Assembly: GCA_905250115.1 (NCBI GenBank)
Contig: CAJNOI010000147.1
Coordinates: forward strand, 45,248-109,247
Length of the DNA stretch: 64,000 nucleotides
Direction: 5' to 3'
Source of the DNA: Adineta steineri
Taxonomy: Eukaryota > Rotifera > Eurotatoria > Adinetida > Adinetidae
How positions within the stretch are numbered: the first letter of the stretch is position 1; every line of letters begins with the position of its first letter. Under the pieces are notes generated by a model. That model had not been told where the DNA came from. It searched no databases and worked only from the letters and a program-made list of their open reading frames with translations. The position numbers and the translations under genes are program-made. Below, piece by piece: positions 35,173 to 46,586 of the stretch.

Positions 35173-36340
35173 ATGTTTAATTATCGATATTTTCTTCAAT
35201 GTAATATTTCCTTATTAAAATCAATTCGATTAATAAATAATTGTTCAAAACAATCATCAGCATTTCCATATTTACCAACAAATAAATTACCATCAAAACC
35301 AAACAGAAAGAAAGGTATTACAGAAATTCGTGGACCTTATTATTTTCCAGTAACACAAACTTATCTTGATGAATTATTACAAGATTGGGGAGAATATGTT
35401 GACGGAATTAAGTAAGTTATCGTCAATTTTTATTTCAATTGAAATTTTTTTACTAAAATAATTTTTTAATATTTAAGATTTGCTGGTGGATCATTTTCTT
35501 TAATGCCTGAAAATCGTTTACGTGGTTTAATTGATATTGCACATAAACATAATTGTTATGTTAGTACAGGTGGTTATATTGAAAGAGTATTAGCTTCATC
35601 AGCTGGAAATAAACAAATAATTAAACAATATTTAAAAACATGTAAAGATTTAGGGTAATTTGTTTGTTTTTTTTTTTATAAAAATAAAAATGTAAATATT
35701 TTGTTTTTGTAAAGTTTTGATGTTTTAGAAATTAGTTCAGGTTTTTTAAGTCTTCCTGCTGATGATTGGACTGAACTTGTTAAATTAGTTTTATCATATG
35801 ATTTAAAAGCTAAACCAGAAGTTGGTATTCAATGGGGTGCAGGTGGTGATGCATCGATTGAAGAACTTGAAAATGCTGGAACACGTGATCCAAAATGGTT
35901 AATTGATCGTGCTAAAAGATTTCTTGATGCTGGTGCATATGTTTGTATTTTTAATAAATAAATAAATAAAGAATTTTTTTTTAAATATTTTCGTTTTTTT
36001 CTTTGTAAAAGATGATAATGATTGAATCAGAAGGTATTACAGAAAATGTTAAATCATGGAGAACAGATGTTATATCATCAATTACATCAAATTTACCACA
36101 AGATAAAATTATGTTTGTTTATTTTTGATTATTTAGAGATGAATAAATAAATAAATAAATAAATTTATTTTTAGGTTTGAAGCAGCTGATCCTGAAGTAT
36201 TTGCATATCATATTCAAAATAGTGGTGCACATGCAAATTTATTTATTGATCATAGTCAAATTGTACAATTGGCTTGTCTTAGAAAAGGAATTTGGGGAAC
36301 AGATAAAACATTTGGAAGAATTGTTACTTTTCAAGACTAA
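35173..36340 (+). CDS. Phosphosulfolactate synthase / HSA32-like TIM-barrel protein
   Basis: Five exons: 35173-35411, 35478-35654, 35715-35940, 36012-36112 and 36175-36340, 302 residues; every junction is in frame. The chain matches the ComA/HSA32 family along its length: D-G-I-K-F-A-G-G-S-F-S-L-M-P, then C-Y-V-S-T-G-G-Y-I-E, G-F-D-V-L-E-I-S-S-G, L-K-A-K-P-E-V-G-I, D-A-G-A-Y-M-I-M-I-E-S-E, I-M-F-E-A-A-D-P and N-L-F-I-D-H-S-Q. ComA joins sulfite to phosphoenolpyruvate in archaeal coenzyme M synthesis. The plant relative HSA32 supports heat-stress memory without that pathway. About 35 residues precede the barrel and are basic and Ser/Asn-rich, possibly a targeting sequence. Animals generally lack this family, so horizontal acquisition followed by intron gain is likely. 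Reaction here unknown. Confidence 0.88.
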
Positions 36341-36629
36341 TTTTATATATTTATTTTTCTTTTTTTATTCAAGCAATATCAGAAAAATGAATTTAAATAA
36401 GATCTCACTCATATTTATTATTTTATAAATAGTCAAAAATGTAAAATATATCTTTTAAGATAAAAAAAAACCTCATCGATTATATTCATATAATATCGAG
36501 ATAACATTTTTAACCTTGTCAGTAAACCTATCATTTTATATTATCTATCTTCCTACTCAATAGATAACGTTTATAAGTGAGAATTGATATTTAAGATGAT
36601 AGATTATGATAATAAGATTTCGCGTTTGA

Positions 36630-36637
36630 TATAAAAA
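36630..36637 (+). promoter_or_regulatory. Candidate TATA box
   Basis: TATAAAAA sits 39 nt before the ATG at 36676, in a 335-bp spacer after the HSA32-like gene. A short 5' UTR would follow. Confidence 0.35.
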
Positions 36638-36675
36638 GGAAAAGAAAAGAAAAAAAGATATATCATTTATTTACA

Positions 36676-37512
36676 ATGATTTGTTTAAAGTTAAAAATTT
36701 TCTTTTCTTTCTTAATTTTATTTCAATTAAGTGAATCAACTCATGTTGAAGAAGATTATGATTATGGTGATAATGAAGCATTAGAAGAATGTCCATATGA
36801 AATTGATTTTAAAACATATAAAAAAAGTGGTAAACTTGATTTATGTTCAACATTAGTTACTCCATCATTAAAAACACGTTTACAATTACATGTTTATGCA
36901 AATCATACAGAAGAAAGAATTCATATACGTGCAGTATCATCATCATTAACAAATTCAAATTTAAATAAATCTTTATTAACATTAACAACAGATATTATTG
37001 AAGATTTAAAATATGCAACAAGTTTATTAATAATTGATGATTATCAATTATTATCTTTAGCTAAACTTCAATCAATTGTAACATCATTAATTAATATTGA
37101 TTTAAATTTACTTAGTAAAAATTTAAAGAAAATATTAATTCTAGCTAAAGGTGGACATAAAGATATTCTTAGTTGTTCAGGAAATATTTATCCAAAACAA
37201 GATGCAAAAAAATTAAATATAACATCAACATTTATAAAACCAATAGCATGTACAAAAGAAAAACAACAAGATAAATTTTTTACACTTCAAGAAAAAATTT
37301 ATTTGGATCAAAATAATCAAAAAACTTTTCAATTAGTTGATATTCATCAAGATGATCAAAATAAAATTAGTCGAACAACATGGTATACATGTAATAATCC
37401 AGCATCATGTTCAATTGGCGTACAAAATAAAAAAATGTTAGATAAAACTGTTAATTATGTTTTAAAATCTTTACAAAAAGGTCGAACAAAAAAATTCACT
37501 TCAGCTGGTTAA
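36676..37512 (+). CDS. Secreted protein of unknown function
   Basis: Intronless, 278 residues. Residues 1-21 form a signal peptide ending near S-E-S-T. An acidic Tyr/Asp stretch follows (E-E-D-Y-D-Y-G-D), then C-P-Y-E-I-D. Cysteines are few and spread (C-P-Y, D-L-C-S, L-S-C-S, I-A-C-T, Y-T-C-N, A-S-C-S), which fits an extracellular disulfide-bonded fold. No membrane helix beyond the signal peptide. I do not recognise the family. The central part (T-S-L-L-I-I-D-D-Y-Q-L-L-S-L-A-K-L-Q-S-I) is helical. Intact frame, ATG with A-rich context. Confidence 0.6.
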   Translation: MICLKLKIFFSFLILFQLSESTHVEEDYDYGDNEALEECPYEIDFKTYKKSGKLDLCSTLVTPSLKTRLQLHVYANHTEERIHIRAVSSSLTNSNLNKSLLTLTTDIIEDLKYATSLLIIDDYQLLSLAKLQSIVTSLINIDLNLLSKNLKKILILAKGGHKDILSCSGNIYPKQDAKKLNITSTFIKPIACTKEKQQDKFFTLQEKIYLDQNNQKTFQLVDIHQDDQNKISRTTWYTCNNPASCSIGVQNKKMLDKTVNYVLKSLQKGRTKKFTSAG

Positions 37513-38510
37513 AACGATTTCTTTCTATGACAGATTTTTCTTCTTTTTTTAGAAATATTCATCATTTTTATTCAAACATTTGTTTTCTATTCATTTAATA
37601 CCATTTTCAATATTTTCTTCAAATATATTATTATTATTATTCATTAGAATATACATACAATTAATTCTTTAAATTTAAATTATAAAATAATCTAAGTTGT
37701 TCATCTTAGGATTTAATAATATGTGAAATATCTCACTACAATTTTTTTTTTCTTTTAACAAAATTGAAATAGAAAAACTATTTACTTGAATATCATAACC
37801 TTGAGAAGTAAAATACTTTTTACTAAATTAATTCTTTTTTTTTTCATATAAATGGTTGGCGACAAGTTGTGAATAATAAATTATTCTTCAGTAAAATTTA
37901 TCGCGAGAATGAGAAGAAGAAATAATAAAATATACTCTACAAAATAGCTTTTGTTTGATTCTGTTACTTGTTTTATTAAGAAGGTTCTAGAAACTTGAAA
38001 ATATGTTTGAGAGAAAAATATAATTAACTGAGAATATGACTTCAACAGTTAGTTCATTTATAAAAGTACGTTAACATATTATATACATTTGTTTGTAGAG
38101 TAAAAATAAAGGCTTTCAATTTACTTCGAGATATTGAAAATTACATGTGTTTAACTTTAAAGTGATTTTATAAATGAAGTAAGTAATCAAGTTGTTCTTT
38201 TTTACAGTTTTGAAAATGTTGTTTGTTTCTGAAGTAAACCTATATAATAGAACTTTATTAGTAAAAGAGGTAATTGAGTCAAATAAAACCTATTTTTTTC
38301 GAGTATGTCTTATTCAATCTTCTTATTCTGGGAATAAATTATCAAATTTGATTTTTATTGAAGAAAAATTTATTCCTAAAAACGAGTGAGAACTTCAAGT
38401 TCATTTTTTATATAATATATGATCAATAATTTTTCTTTTACTTTAAATATTAAAAAAAAAAGAGTTCTTTCTAGAAGATATTGTTTTTTTAGTTCAAATC
38501 TTTGTTGATA
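37513..38510. other. Intergenic, AT-rich
   Basis: About 1 kb with homopolymers. A T-rich tract ending in TTTTTTAG at 38485-38492, 18 nt before the next ATG, could be a 5' UTR or spliced-leader acceptor. The ORF at 38192-38389 has no domain. Confidence 0.5.
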
Positions 38511-41078
38511 ATGGAAAAGACAATATTATTATTATTATTTTTATCGATAATAATATATAAGTGTGAAAATAGTCGATCAGTTATGTTAAAAAAGATTGTT
38601 GATATAGAATACATATGTAATGAAACCGGTTGTTCTCCATCTATTATTATGTTTGAAAAAAATTCCAGACAATGTCAAATGTTTTGTTTAAATTATTTAC
38701 AATGTTATCTTTTAACTTTTGATTTATCGAGTCATCGATGTGAAATATTTTCAAATATATCAATAGAATATGGAAATTTAATTCAACAACAAGATGTTAT
38801 AACAATGATTACTCTTGATAATGAACAATTATTTAATTGTAAGTTATTCTTATTATTTAATACAATAATAAACACATAGATTAGAAAAATATTTTCATTG
38901 AATTTATTTTAGCTATGTCACATAAAATAGCAGAAGCATCAAAGTAAGTTACAAATTATTTTATGAGCAAAATTTTTTAACTAATATAGTTTTTAGTTTA
39001 ATTTTATATTCAGATTGACTTCGAGGATTTATTTGTCTGAGAATCATTATAGTATTAGGTTGAATGTTTAAAAGTAAAGTTACAATTAGAGAATATAAAA
39101 ATAGTCAGAAAATAGATTACGAACATATATTATTTCTTGTTTTTAATTAATCGCAAAGATCTTCATTAGAAAATTGTAGAAGTTTATCGAAGTAAATATT
39201 GAGATTTTGTTAGATATATGATAGATTGATCTTTTGTTTATTATGATTATCAGTTCACTATGTATAATATATGATAAATATAAAAAACAAGAAATTCATT
39301 TAATAATTACAATATCAAATCTTTAACTTTCACAAAAATTCAATTATATTTTCGATATTTTTCAATGTTAACCAAATCGATTAAAAATATTTCATTAAAT
39401 TTCTTTATCATTACTAATCTTTACATAAACAAATCTTTTTTTTCCTCATATATCAATAATTGTTATGTATTAGTTATTGATTAAGTAAATTATTAAAATA
39501 GTAAAAAATGAACAAGTTTATATAGTAATTAATGATCGAAACTATTTCATTATTCTTTGTTTTACCCAATATAATCATTTGTTTATATAGCATAAAATCT
39601 ATTATGGCAAACAGAATTACTCCAACTATTGCAAATACTGGTGGTACAATTACTACAGCTAGAGAAACAACAACTTCAAGTAGTACTACTGCAACTACTA
39701 TAACTAGTAAAATTAATACCGCAATTCATGTTAGTTCAAGCATTAAAAGTAATGATGCTACTATAGCAATTACTACAACTAATGAAACCAATACTAGTTC
39801 AAATAAAACAACTAATAAAACTACTACTACTACTACTTCGACTACCACACGTAGTACTATCTCGATTACAACAACTACTATTAATTCATGTGCAACAACT
39901 AGTGCTACCTCGACTACTTCGAGCAGCACTAGTTCATGTACAACAGCTAGTGAAGCTACTACGTCAAGCGCGTCTTCAACAACAAAAAATCCATGTAAGT
40001 AACGAGATATTCTAGTCAGTTATAATATTTAGTGCGATAGCGTTTATGAAGATCTTTTATATTTGTTTTTTATTTATTTGACTGATTCATCCGATGATAT
40101 AAAATATTGAATAATTAATCATTATTTTCTGTTAATTATTAGGTACATCTGGTAATTTACTTTGGAATAAAACTGGTATCACTATACTTAGTTCATCCTC
40201 ACCAATAATAACATCTGGTGTATTTATTGATTTAAATGATAAATTATATGCTGCGGATGAGAACGCTAATTATATTGTATCGAAACTATTAAGAAAAGTT
40301 CCAGGTACAATGGTTGTAGCTGAAACCTTTGGATCACCAAAATTAAATAGTTCTCAATTAAATTTTGTAAATGATGTTTATGTTGATATATATGGAAATA
40401 TATATGTAACTGATACTAGAAATTATCGCATACAAAAGTACATTAATGGATCAAAAAAATGCAACATCTTTAGCTGGTGTAAATGGATCAGCTGGATCTG
40501 CATTAAATCAATTAAATACTTCACGATATTTTACTTTTGATTCAACGGATACATATATGTATATTGTTGATTCTGGAAATCATCGAATTTTACGTTATTT
40601 AACAAATTCAACTTCAGGTACTAATGGAACTCTGGTAGCCGGTGGAACTGGGACTAGCAATGCAAATACATCATTGAACTCTCCATGGGGTATTCATTAT
40701 TTACCATCTATAAGTAATGATCTATTTATAACAAATACTAATGGACATTCAGTTATACGTTGGACTCCAGGTGCTTCATCAGGTGTATTCGTTGCTGGTA
40801 AACCGGGTGTATCAGGTTCAAATTCAACTCTTTTAAATTATCCAACTGGAATTAAACTTGATAATTATATGAATATTTATGTTGCTGATACTCAAAATAA
40901 TAGAATTCAGTTATTTTGTGCTAATAGTAATATTGGCGCAACTATTGCTGGAAATGGTTCTGCAGGTAGTGATGCAATCCAATTAGATGGTCCACGTGGT
41001 ATTGCATTTGATTCAGCAATGAATATGTATATTGGTGATGTAGGAAATCTGCGAGTTCAAAAATTTATGAAACTTTAA
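38511..41078 (+). CDS. Secreted PAN-like / S-T mucin linker / NHL-repeat protein (one frameshift)
   Basis: Four exons: 38511-38838, 38913-38943, 39591-39994 and 40143-41078. Signal peptide at 1-20. A PAN/apple-like Cys region follows (Y-I-C-N-E-T-G-C, R-Q-C-Q-M-F-C, Q-C-Y-L-L-T-F, H-R-C-E-I-F). Exon 3 is a Thr/Ser-rich, probably heavily O-glycosylated linker of about 130 residues. Exon 4 carries about six NHL repeats (for example G-N-I-Y-V-T-D-T-R-N-Y-R-I-Q-K-Y and N-I-Y-V-A-D-T-Q-N-N-R-I-Q-L-F), which fold as a beta-propeller for binding. The frame shifts by one at an A7 tract (40453-40459) between NHL repeats; six A would keep it open for about 565 residues. This is either an assembly homopolymer error or a real disablement. 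No other lesion seen. Confidence 0.75.
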
Positions 41079-41710
41079 AATACTACAGGCAAACTTCATA
41101 ATTATTATTTTTTTTCTTTTTAAATTATTAATCATGACATTTTATCTCATTGTCATATTGCTTGACAGCTTGTACAAAAAAAAAGAACATATTATAACAA
41201 ATAATGTACATTGTAACTAATTTATACACACATGCTTTTTGTCGATTCACTCTTCTTCATAATTATTTTGCTTATTCAATAAATCATATAAGAATCTACA
41301 TATTTAAATAAAATTACATATCATAATCGAATAGAACTCGATATATGAACACTAATTATATTTGTTTTTTTATTCTGTCATATCATTTTATTCGATATGG
41401 ATTTTTATAAAATAGTTAACAAATATATTTCATTGGGAAAACTTTAACACCCAGGGCAAAGACAACGGCGCCGTAAACGGTAAAAAACGACTAAAAACAA
41501 GACCGTGAAACGCCGTTTTATAGTCGTTTCAGGCCGGTTTGATATAATAAATTATAATTTAAAAATATCTATTTGTACAGAGAGATTTTATTGATCTTTC
41601 AATCATAATAAAATCTTTGAATAAAAAATATTTATATTATTAAAAGTTTGTTAAATTCAAATGAATCAAAGACATTCTATATGATTTGATATAATTACAT
41701 ATGAAATTGT
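41079..41710. other. Intergenic with a GC-rich folded remnant
   Basis: Convergent spacer. At 41452-41540 a GC-richer patch contains ACGGCG (41465) / CGCCGT (41511) and AAACGACTA (41485-41493) / TAGTCGTTT (41521-41529) inverted pairs, likely a transposon remnant. The rest is AT-rich. Confidence 0.45.
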
Positions 41711-42762
41711 TTATTCGATAATAGTTTTGATATTGTTTGATAATTTATTGTCTGCAGTTAATTTAGAATTTTTTGTTTTTTTATTAATCAAATGAATAAG
41801 AGGTTCGAAATTCTTGAGATGCAAATGATTAGAATTTAAAATTTGTAAATATTCGAGTTTTGCTGATATATTTAACCAATTTTCTAATAATTCAGGTATG
41901 ATAGCTGCAATAAGTCCCAATAATCGATCTACTGCTAATAGTATAGGCATCCAAACAGATCCTAATGTAAGAACAGTAGTACGTGTGATGCTCAGATTAA
42001 ACATAAAACCAAGGAATACCATACAGAAATAATAAATCCACAAACCAATATATTGAAAATACATAATATATTTAATAATACGTTGTTTTGAACGAAAACA
42101 AGAACAAATGCAACATAAAATTCGTGGTTGATCATCATTTCTAAACATAATCCATCGAATAAATCGAACTAATTTAATAACTAAATAACGAAGTCCATAA
42201 TGCCATGTTATAAGAGATGTTATCATTGTTATTACATGAGACATTTCAAAATAATAATAAGTACATTTTGGAACATATCCAGTATTATTTAATTGACATG
42301 GATCATTATTATCATCACATTGAAGTATTTCATATGGTGAATAAAATGACAAACATCTTCTATTAATTCAGTTTTTCGAATAAATATTGTTTGAATTGCA
42401 ATAATTAATAATATTTGTATATGAGTAGTAATAATTGGTAAAATTAATCGCTTAGGATTTGGAATTAAAGAGAAACGTTGATCAAATCGATAACAAGTTA
42501 TTATTTGTTGATCAATAGAAACTTGATTTGATACAAATTTTCCATCAGAATAAGCATCATTTATATAAGTAAAGAAATTATCAATATATTTATTCTTCCA
42601 AAATGTTTGAATTATACTTATTAGAAGAATAATTGAATAAGTTATAAGAATTATTTTTTCATAAACTAATTGAGTCATTTGAATTGTTGAATAATATATG
42701 TATAGTTCTAATTCAGTATCAGAATTGTTTCTTAATACTAACATACCAATAGATCCCATCAT
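41711..42762 (-). pseudogene. Multi-TM protein gene with a frameshift, unknown family
   Basis: ATG at 42762 (M-M-G-S-I-G) opens one frame with two TM helices and a loop. At about 42350-42369 the frame must change to continue into the second part (S-F-Y-S-P-Y-E-I-L-Q-C-D-D), which has three more helices and runs to a stop at 41711. One extra nucleotide would give a single 350-residue protein with five TM helices and a Cys-containing loop (C-D-D-N-N-D-P-C...V-P-K-C). No GT occurs in the right place for an intron, so this is a frameshift or assembly error. I do not recognise the family. Confidence 0.5.
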
Positions 42763-43465
42763 AAATAATTATGTATATAAATCTATTACTAAAAATCTAA
42801 CAAATGATTTTTACTTTATATATATACATGTAAGAAATAATCTATTTATTTTATATTTTCATATTATATAAATATGTATTCATGTAGATTAGTATTTATC
42901 ATATCAATAAGTTAATATACAAAAACATTCGATATATTTAGTTAAATAATATGCGTCATATTCTAATCTTTATGTTTTATTATAAAATGCATCTAAGAGC
43001 TACTTATGATCGAAACATCTTATATGAAATCTTTTATATAAATATTTGATTATTCAAATAAGTAGTTTTTCATTGATGTGAGTTAAATAAACTGATAAAT
43101 ACATTCAACATATATTGTATTAGAATTAAAAATATAAGATGGTTTTATTTCAATTAAATGAACTATTGAATATCATTGACTGAATAATGTCAATATATTT
43201 ATACAAATATTTAAAATTCAAAAAAAGAAGATTCGTAGTATTGAAGAAGAAAAATAAAATAGAAATAAAAGTACATTTCATAATGTGTCAAAAAGATATG
43301 ATAAATTATTTTTCTATTGAAAAGAGGTAAGAACGAAAGAATTTTCTGAATTAGAATTTAACTTTATTAATATTTTAAAATTATAATAGAAAAACAAAAT
43401 TTTCTTCAACTATGAAAAAATCATCTAAACTAATTCTATAGATATATGAATAATATTAATAAAGA
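42763..43465. other. Intergenic, AT-rich
   Basis: About 700 bp between two minus-strand genes; nothing seen. Confidence 0.6.
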
Positions 43466-44335
43466 TTACAATGTATTATTAAAGAATGGTAAAATATTTT
43501 TAAAAATAAAATCTTTATCAGGAGTATGTTGAGCATCTTGATGTTTTGTATGACATGTAAATTGATACAATTTTCCTTGTTCTGATAATGTTCTTAAACC
43601 AATAAGATCATCTGTAAATTGTCTTGATTGATTCCATATTTCAACATCAAGTGAATTTGGTTTATAACCCAAAAACCAACTTGATTTTCTTGGTGAAACA
43701 ACTTCATCTTTATCCGAATATGTCATTACAAATGAATTTAATTTTAACATATTTGAACGATATGTTTCATTTATTGTTTTACCTTCATTATTAATATCAG
43801 GAAGAAAATGAGATTTTTTATAATATTCATCTAAATGATAAGGATCACGCCAATATCCAGCAACACTTAAAGCATTTTGAACAGGTTCTTCATATGCATA
43901 TTTTGAAATTAATTCACGAAATGGTGCTGGAAGGAATTGTAAACTTGGAATACCGAAAACACCTTGATGAATACCAACTAATGTTATTAAATTATAAACA
44001 GGTAATGAACATCTTTGAACAGCACCTCGAACAATTAAACTTCCTTGAGAAACTCCAACCATATTAAAACCTTGTTTTAATTTTGAATCTGATAATATAC
44101 TTTGACAAAATAATTCAACTTGTTTATTCATTGGAAATAAAAATGAATCTTCAAAACCATTTCCAATTTCGATTGCAACAACATAAATTCCTTCAAATGA
44201 TTGACGAATCCATCCAGCTAATTCATTCATATCAGATGCACTAGCTGTTACACCATGCATTAATACCACTGGACGATAATTTAGTCCATTTATTGAATTT
44301 AAAATTAATAGGATTATTGAAATAATAAACAACAT
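43466..44335 (-). CDS. Palmitoyl-protein thioesterase (PPT1-like)
   Basis: Intronless, 289 residues with a signal peptide at 1-17. An alpha/beta-hydrolase of the PPT family: L-M-H-G-V (25-29) begins the core, G-V-S-Q-G-S (94-99) holds the nucleophile Ser96, Asp210 sits in D-K-D-E-V-V-S-P, and His270 in A-Q-H-T-P-D. PPT1-type landmarks V-A-I-E-I-G-N-G, K-L-K-Q-G-F-N, H-Q-G-V-F-G-I-P, G-Y-W-R-D-P and F-L-P-D-I-N-N-E are all present. These lysosomal enzymes remove thioester-linked palmitate from proteins during degradation. Several N-glycosylation sites (such as N-E-T and N-Q-S) fit lysosomal targeting. Length is close to the family norm and all catalytic residues are intact. PPT2 is less likely because of the match in these stretches. 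Confidence 0.92.
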   Translation of the reverse strand: MLFIISIILLILNSINGLNYRPVVLMHGVTASASDMNELAGWIRQSFEGIYVVAIEIGNGFEDSFLFPMNKQVELFCQSILSDSKLKQGFNMVGVSQGSLIVRGAVQRCSLPVYNLITLVGIHQGVFGIPSLQFLPAPFRELISKYAYEEPVQNALSVAGYWRDPYHLDEYYKKSHFLPDINNEGKTINETYRSNMLKLNSFVMTYSDKDEVVSPRKSSWFLGYKPNSLDVEIWNQSRQFTDDLIGLRTLSEQGKLYQFTCHTKHQDAQHTPDKDFIFKNILPFFNNTL

Positions 44336-44647
44336 TTTTACAAATGAGTTTATAAAAACAATTACATTACTTTACTATTTTTTTTTAATCAAATCAAAAT
44401 TGATAAACATCTGTTCATATTCACATTTTACTTTCTTAATATATGAGAAAAAAACAATATGTAGATTATCAATTAATCAAAATAGATTTTATATTAAATA
44501 TAGACGTGAGAGAAATAAAAACTTCATTTCAATCTATTTCATATTTATTAGAAATCATATTGAAGCTTTCGTTTCTTTTTCTTTTTAACAATACAAACTT
44601 ATTGACTTGAGATATTTTTCGAAAACGAATAAAAGACAAAAAAAGGA
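44336..44647. other. Intergenic with T-rich tRNA terminator
   Basis: AT-rich; contains the T-run terminator of the first tRNA at its right edge. The ORF at 44400-44588 is chance. Confidence 0.5.
44637..44643 (-). terminator. Pol III terminator of tRNA-Thr copy 1
   Basis: On the minus strand a run of seven T follows the tRNA 3' end within a few nucleotides. Confidence 0.6.
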
Positions 44648-44720
44648 TGCCTCCACGCAGGATCGAACTACGGACCTCCAGTTTACAAGACTGGCGCTCT
44701 ACCACTGAGCTATAGAGGCA
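44648..44720 (-). tRNA. tRNA-Thr (anticodon TGT)
   Basis: 73 nt with a 7-bp acceptor stem TGCCTCT/GGAGGCA, D-arm with AGCTCAGTGGTAGAGC (A box), anticodon loop CTTGTAA flanked by a CCAGT/ACTGG stem, and T-arm with GTTCGATCC (B box). No intron. Anticodon TGT reads ACA threonine codons. It is identical over the tRNA to the copy at 45043, in the same orientation about 400 bp away. Confidence 0.95.
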
Positions 44721-45033
44721 TGTCGACCTTCATTCATTTCTTTTGTACAAAATTTAATTCAAATTCAATCATACAAATATCTTATAGTCATTTAATTCCA
44801 GTGAGTTTTGAAAAGATTATATTTATATTACAATGAAAGTTCTATTCTTTCGATTGTGACAGACATATTAAGAATAAATATTTTCTTTTATTATTAAAAA
44901 ACTAGAGCATGAAACCATATGATGGCAATGAGAAATAATAGTGTATATCATTATTTTTATAGTTATAATTTTGATGCTAAAGTCTAGAGAAATATTTTAA
45001 TAAGTTATAGGAAAAAGAATGAAAATAAATATA

Positions 45034-45039
45034 AAAAAA
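45034..45039 (-). terminator. Pol III terminator of tRNA-Thr copy 2
   Basis: A T run on the minus strand directly after the tRNA 3' end, as for copy 1. Confidence 0.55.
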
Positions 45040-45042
45040 TAA

Positions 45043-45115
45043 TGCCTCCACGCAGGATCGAACTACGGACCTCCAGTTTACAAGACTGGCGCTCTACCAC
45101 TGAGCTATAGAGGCA
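45043..45115 (-). tRNA. tRNA-Thr (anticodon TGT), second copy
   Basis: Identical to the tRNA at 44648-44720 over 73 nt. The 5' flanks are also related (both have TGACCTTC/CGACCTTC and A/T-rich words directly upstream when read on the plus strand), indicating a recent local duplication of a segment slightly longer than the gene. Confidence 0.95.
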
Positions 45116-46586
45116 TATTGACCTTCGATTTTTTTCTTTTAGATAAAATTTCATCAAAAATATTCCATATTGAATTATGTACATAATTAAATTTAAGTTC
45201 GAAAAGAAAAAATTGAATAGATATATGAATTAATCTTATACGGATGGTCTTAGAACATTCAACAAGTATTTTTCTTCTTATTTCGATTCTGATAAAATTA
45301 TGAATATGGATGTAAGAATAAAAATAGACATACCATTTGGTATTAGAGTATCGTCTCAAGAACTAAGTTGTAAAATTTTGAGAAAACATTATAACAGATT
45401 AGAATTCGTTAATTCTGAAAAAAACTTGATCAGACAATATAATAAATTTTATTTTGAGGTCATACTATATCTCTGATTTGTCATTCGCAAAATTCAAGAA
45501 ATAAATATTAGTTGTTAATCATATTTATATATACGTAAAGTATACATGTTATGGAAATGTCAACTCAATGTTGGATGCATTAATAAATCTAACTTATTTC
45601 ATCTTTAATATTGGAATAAATAGAAAATTATATCAAATGTTGAAAAATAGTTCCATCAGTAATAATTGTATATGCATCGATGGTATAATTTTCAAAACAG
45701 ATAAACTCAAAATTGGCCATTTTGATAGATTCAAGTTGACTAGCAAGAGAATTATTCATAGGACATAATCCATTTCGAATAGTATCTAATAGTAAAATAG
45801 CATTGTTTTATTTCATTCGTATAAATTTATATTTAGTTGGATGTAGATGAATAAGAATACTGAGAAAATGAAGATTCTATATGTGTAGAAATTTTAGTAT
45901 AATGATCATTAATAGAATTATCATATTATTTCATAAAAATCAAATGAAAACAAACAAATTATCCAATAGATTTGTCAAAATAATAGAAATAGAAAAATAA
46001 TTATTTCAAATATTTTATATTTGAAGGACAAGAAGATTTGAATCAGTTAGAATTATTCTTATTACTGATTAAAAAGAAAAATATTAGTAATCAAGTTAAT
46101 TTTATCAGTTAAGTATTTTAATTAATCGGTCGATATGAAAATAATTTGATAAATAAAATGAAAATTATTATTTGTTTAGTTCAATTAATCGTTAATAAAT
46201 TGTCAGTATTTTATCTTTAAATAAATTGTAATCGTGATCCTCATCTTATCTTATCTTATATGGCGCTATAATTTATGATTTGTTTTATAATAATTATAAA
46301 TATTTATTACTGTATTTTTCTCAGTTTTGAAGATAAAAAAGGTAAAATTAATAAATATGTGTTTGAGAATAAAAAATGGAGAATTTAAAAAAGAAATTTC
46401 TATTTTTTCATTGTTCGATATAATCATTGATAAACAATAATTTATCTTTTATCAATTAAAATATTTTTCTTATTATTGATCAAATAATATTAAAAACAAA
46501 CACAATTTTTGGATAATTATCAATATATTTATATTTATTTTTCTTATTAAAAAGTCAATTGTTTATTGAATAGAAATATTTCAAAT
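45116..46586. other. Intergenic, AT-rich
   Basis: No supportable gene. ORFs at 45105-45359 (minus) and 45568-45768 (plus) lack domains and splice context. Confidence 0.55.

Noticed and set aside
39726..39929. Antisense Val/Leu-rich frame over the S/T-rich exon
   Set aside because: Reverse complement of ACT/ACA threonine codons; no start or splice context of its own.
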